7,944 bases of DNA from Hyphomicrobiaceae bacterium (GTDB lineage: Bacteria; Pseudomonadota; Alphaproteobacteria; Rhizobiales; Hyphomicrobiaceae). Location: contig JANYHP010000243.1 in assembly GCA_025359005.1 (NCBI GenBank), positions 1 through 7,944 of the forward strand, read 5' to 3'. The notes beneath the pieces are model-generated. The model was not told the origin of the DNA. It ran no database searches and saw only the letters and a list, made by a program, of their open reading frames with translations. Both the position numbers and the translations under genes were made by a program. Below, one piece after another: positions 6,193-7,944 of this stretch. Position 1 is the first letter of the stretch, and every line of letters starts with the position of its first letter.

Positions 6193-7661
6193 CAGATCCC
6201 GAGTTTCTTTTTCAGCAAATCGTTCAGCGCCTGCGGATTGGCCTTACCGCCCGACTGCTTCATCACCTGCCCGACGAACCAGCCGAGCATGGATGGCTTG
6301 GCGATCACCTGCGCGACCTTGTCCGGGTTGGCCGCGATGATGGCATCGACCGCCGCCTCGATGGCGCCCATGTCGGTCACCTGCTCCATGCCGCGCGCCT
6401 TGACGATGGCCTTGGGGTCGCCGCCTTCGGTCCACACGATCTCGAAGAGATCCTTGGCCAGCTTGCCCGAAATCGTGGCCGCCCCGATCAGATCGACGAT
6501 GCCGCCGAGTTGGCTAGCCGACACCGGCGATGTCGCAACCGTCTTGCCCTCCTTGTTGAGGCGCCCGAACAGCTCGTTGATCACCCAGTTCGCCGCCGTC
6601 TTGCCGTCGCGCCCCTTGGCAACGGCTTCGAAATAATCGGCGTTTTCCCGCTCCGCCACCAGCACGCTCGCGTCGTAGGGCGACAGGCCATAGCTGGCGA
6701 TGAAGCGCTGACGCTTCTCGTCCGGCAGTTCCGGCAGGTCCGCCTTCAGCGCGTCCACGAAGGCTTGTGAGAATTCCAGCGGCAACAGGTCCGGATCGGG
6801 GAAATAGCGATAGTCGTGCGCTTCTTCCTTCGAGCGCATCGACCGCGTCTCGCCCTTTGCGTTGTCGTAGAGCCGCGTCTCCTGATGGATCGTACCGCCG
6901 TCTTCGATAATGTCGATCTGGCGACGGGCTTCGTACTCGACGGCCTGGCCGATGAAGCGGATCGAGTTGACGTTCTTGATCTCGCAGCGCGTGCCGAGCG
7001 CCGCGCCCGGCTTGCGCACCGAGACGTTGACGTCGGCCCTGAGATTGCCCTTCTCCATGTCGCCGTCGCACGTGCCCAGATAGCGCAAGATGGTGCGCAG
7101 CTTGGTCACGTAAGCCTGCGCCTCCTTCGCCGACCGCAGGTCCGGCCGCGACACGATTTCCATCAGCGCCACGCCGGATCGATTGAGATCGACATAGGAA
7201 TAGTCCGGGTGCTGGTCGTGGATCGACTTGCCCGCATCCTGCTCCAGATGCAGCCGCTCGATGCCAATCGTCTTGGACGAACCGTCGACATCGATCTCGA
7301 TCTGGCCTTCGCCGACGATGGGGTTCTTGAACTGGCTGATCTGGTAGCCCTGCGGCAGATCCGGATAGAAATAGTTCTTGCGGTCGAAGATCGATCGGTT
7401 GTTGATCGCAGCCTTCAGCCCCAGCCCCGTCCGCACCGCCTGCGCCACGCAGGCCTCGTTGATCACCGGCAGCATGCCCGGCATGGCCGCGTCCACCAGG
7501 CTCACATGGCTGTTGGGCGCAGCCCCGAACGCCGTCGAGGCGCCTGAAAACAGCTTCGCGTTGGACGCCACCTGCGCATGCACCTCCAGGCCGATCACCA
7601 CCTCCCAGTCGCCCGTTGCGCCCCGGAGGAGGTTCGTCGACGTCTTTGCAGTCTCGGCCAT
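6192..7661 (-). CDS. gatB: Aspartyl/glutamyl-tRNA(Asn/Gln) amidotransferase subunit B
   Basis: GatB of the GatCAB complex, which converts Glu-tRNA(Gln) and Asp-tRNA(Asn) to the amidated forms using ammonia from GatA. The subunit holds the kinase/transamidase site and the tRNA-binding tail. Length is 489 residues, normal for the family. Visible signatures are GLEVHAQ (24-30), AMPGMLPVIN (59-68), NYFYPDLPQGYQISQ (about 96-110), LEQDAGKS (about 139-146), VDLNRSGVALMEIVSRPD (about 156-173), and CDGDMEKGNLRADVNVSVR (about 198-216). The C-terminal GatB/YqeY-type helical tail is complete and ends in KKKLGI. The Ala in SGVALMEI stands where many bacteria have Pro. The ATG at 7661 has only a weak GAG-rich ribosome site, but the family alignment supports this start. 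gatA and gatC are not in the window. It is divergent from the suhB-like gene. Confidence 0.98.
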   Translation of the reverse strand: MAETAKTSTNLLRGATGDWEVVIGLEVHAQVASNAKLFSGASTAFGAAPNSHVSLVDAAMPGMLPVINEACVAQAVRTGLGLKAAINNRSIFDRKNYFYPDLPQGYQISQFKNPIVGEGQIEIDVDGSSKTIGIERLHLEQDAGKSIHDQHPDYSYVDLNRSGVALMEIVSRPDLRSAKEAQAYVTKLRTILRYLGTCDGDMEKGNLRADVNVSVRKPGAALGTRCEIKNVNSIRFIGQAVEYEARRQIDIIEDGGTIHQETRLYDNAKGETRSMRSKEEAHDYRYFPDPDLLPLEFSQAFVDALKADLPELPDEKRQRFIASYGLSPYDASVLVAERENADYFEAVAKGRDGKTAANWVINELFGRLNKEGKTVATSPVSASQLGGIVDLIGAATISGKLAKDLFEIVWTEGGDPKAIVKARGMEQVTDMGAIEAAVDAIIAANPDKVAQVIAKPSMLGWFVGQVMKQSGGKANPQALNDLLKKKLGI

Positions 7662-7697
7662 CTCGTCTCGCTTTCGGCAGTCTGTGCTGAGCAGCAG

Positions 7698-7726
7698 TGC
7701 CTAAGGCCCGTCCTCCGGTGGGTCAA
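7698..7726 (-). promoter_or_regulatory. Sigma-70 promoter of gatB
   Basis: On the minus strand TTGACC (7726-7721), a 17-base spacer and TAGGCA (7703-7698) form a good -35 and a moderate -10. A start at about 7691 would give a leader near 30 bases. The strong -35 and exact spacing make it the best candidate in the gap. Confidence 0.45.
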
Positions 7727-7766
7727 GACGCCTCAACCACGTCGCCAAGCCATGCGCCAATGTCCG

Positions 7767-7795
7767 TTGCCGCCCATGGCCAAACCCGCTACCTG
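7767..7795 (+). promoter_or_regulatory. Possible sigma-70 promoter of the suhB-like gene
   Basis: TTGCCG (7767-7772), a 17-base spacer and TACCTG (7790-7795). A start at about 7802 would give a leader near 60 bases. It is back to back with the gatB promoter in the 203-base divergent gap, which otherwise holds nothing that I recognise. Confidence 0.3.
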
Positions 7796-7864
7796 TGGCG
7801 CTCGCTGCTCTTTGCACCACCCCACCGGCGCGCGCCTGCGTGCGTCAAAACTCCGGAGGCCCCG

Positions 7865-7944
7865 ATGGCCGCTTCGCCGTTGATGACCGTGATGATGGCC
7901 GCCGCCCGCAAAGCCGGCAAGAGTTTGACCCGCGACTTCGGCGA
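7865..7944 (+). CDS. suhB: Inositol monophosphatase family protein, N-terminus only (cut by window)
   Basis: Only 26 codons are visible. MAASPLMTVMMAAARKAGKS followed by LTRDFG resembles the first helix of inositol-monophosphatase-family (SuhB-like) proteins, in which SPLMTVM-x-x-AARKAG-x-x-L-x-RDFGE is common in alphaproteobacteria. These Mg-dependent sugar/inositol phosphatases act in the cytoplasm; in E. coli SuhB also takes part in rRNA antitermination. A strong GGAGG (7855-7859) five bases before the ATG confirms the start. The metal-binding motifs lie beyond the right edge, so the exact member cannot be settled. An adjacent gatB/suhB pair is, from memory, a familiar arrangement in this class. 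Confidence 0.75.
   Translation, partial: MAASPLMTVMMAAARKAGKSLTRDFG

Noticed and set aside
6816..7547. 243-codon open frame on the plus strand
   Set aside because: Antisense shadow of gatB; no family features.
1..7944. CRISPR arrays, insertion sequences, tRNA or rRNA genes, attachment sites
   Set aside because: I saw no regularly spaced repeats, transposase-like protein, terminal inverted repeats with target duplications, or tRNA-like cloverleaf in the window. The accessory-looking central genes have no visible mobile boundary.

Overview
This is a GC-rich window from what looks like an alphaproteobacterium, probably in the Hyphomicrobiales (Rhizobiales). That placement rests on the gatB protein, the divergent gatB/suhB pair, a Flp pilin of the alphaproteobacterial Tad type and the general codon bias. 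It is an inference; no rRNA or tRNA is present to fix it. I see five complete genes, two genes cut by the window edges, and several regulatory sites.

Left part (1-2275, minus strand): a Tat-exported nitrate-type ABC transporter binding protein (NrtA/CmpA family), whose C-terminus runs off the left edge, and upstream of it a BrkB/YihY-family membrane protein. The 244-base gap between them carries a well-formed sigma-54 promoter, an AT-rich IHF-like palindrome and an NtrC-like dyad at the distance expected of an enhancer. This suggests that the transporter genes are switched on under nitrogen limitation.

Centre (2276-5747, plus strand): the accessory-looking part. A protein with no family I recognise (364 aa, Ala/Pro-rich, best start a GTG at 2527) carries the short motif D-[DE]-A-x-V-x-I three times. 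It is followed 143 bases later by a 660-residue P-loop NTPase of the NACHT/STAND type. That NTPase has a clear Walker A, a NACHT-style Walker B and an Arg after the sensor-1 strand, and its N-terminal domain has the outline of a restriction-endonuclease-like (Mrr-type) fold. The pair is the best candidate in the window for an undescribed system, possibly defence or signalling. No function can be proved from sequence alone.

Right part (5748-7944): a solitary 57-residue Flp/Fap type IVb prepilin (plus strand) with its own promoter and an operator-like palindrome; a weak intrinsic terminator; the convergent housekeeping gene gatB (minus strand); and, divergent from gatB, the first 26 codons of an inositol-monophosphatase-family gene (suhB-like) that runs off the right edge. 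The gatB/suhB interval has a plausible sigma-70 promoter for each direction.
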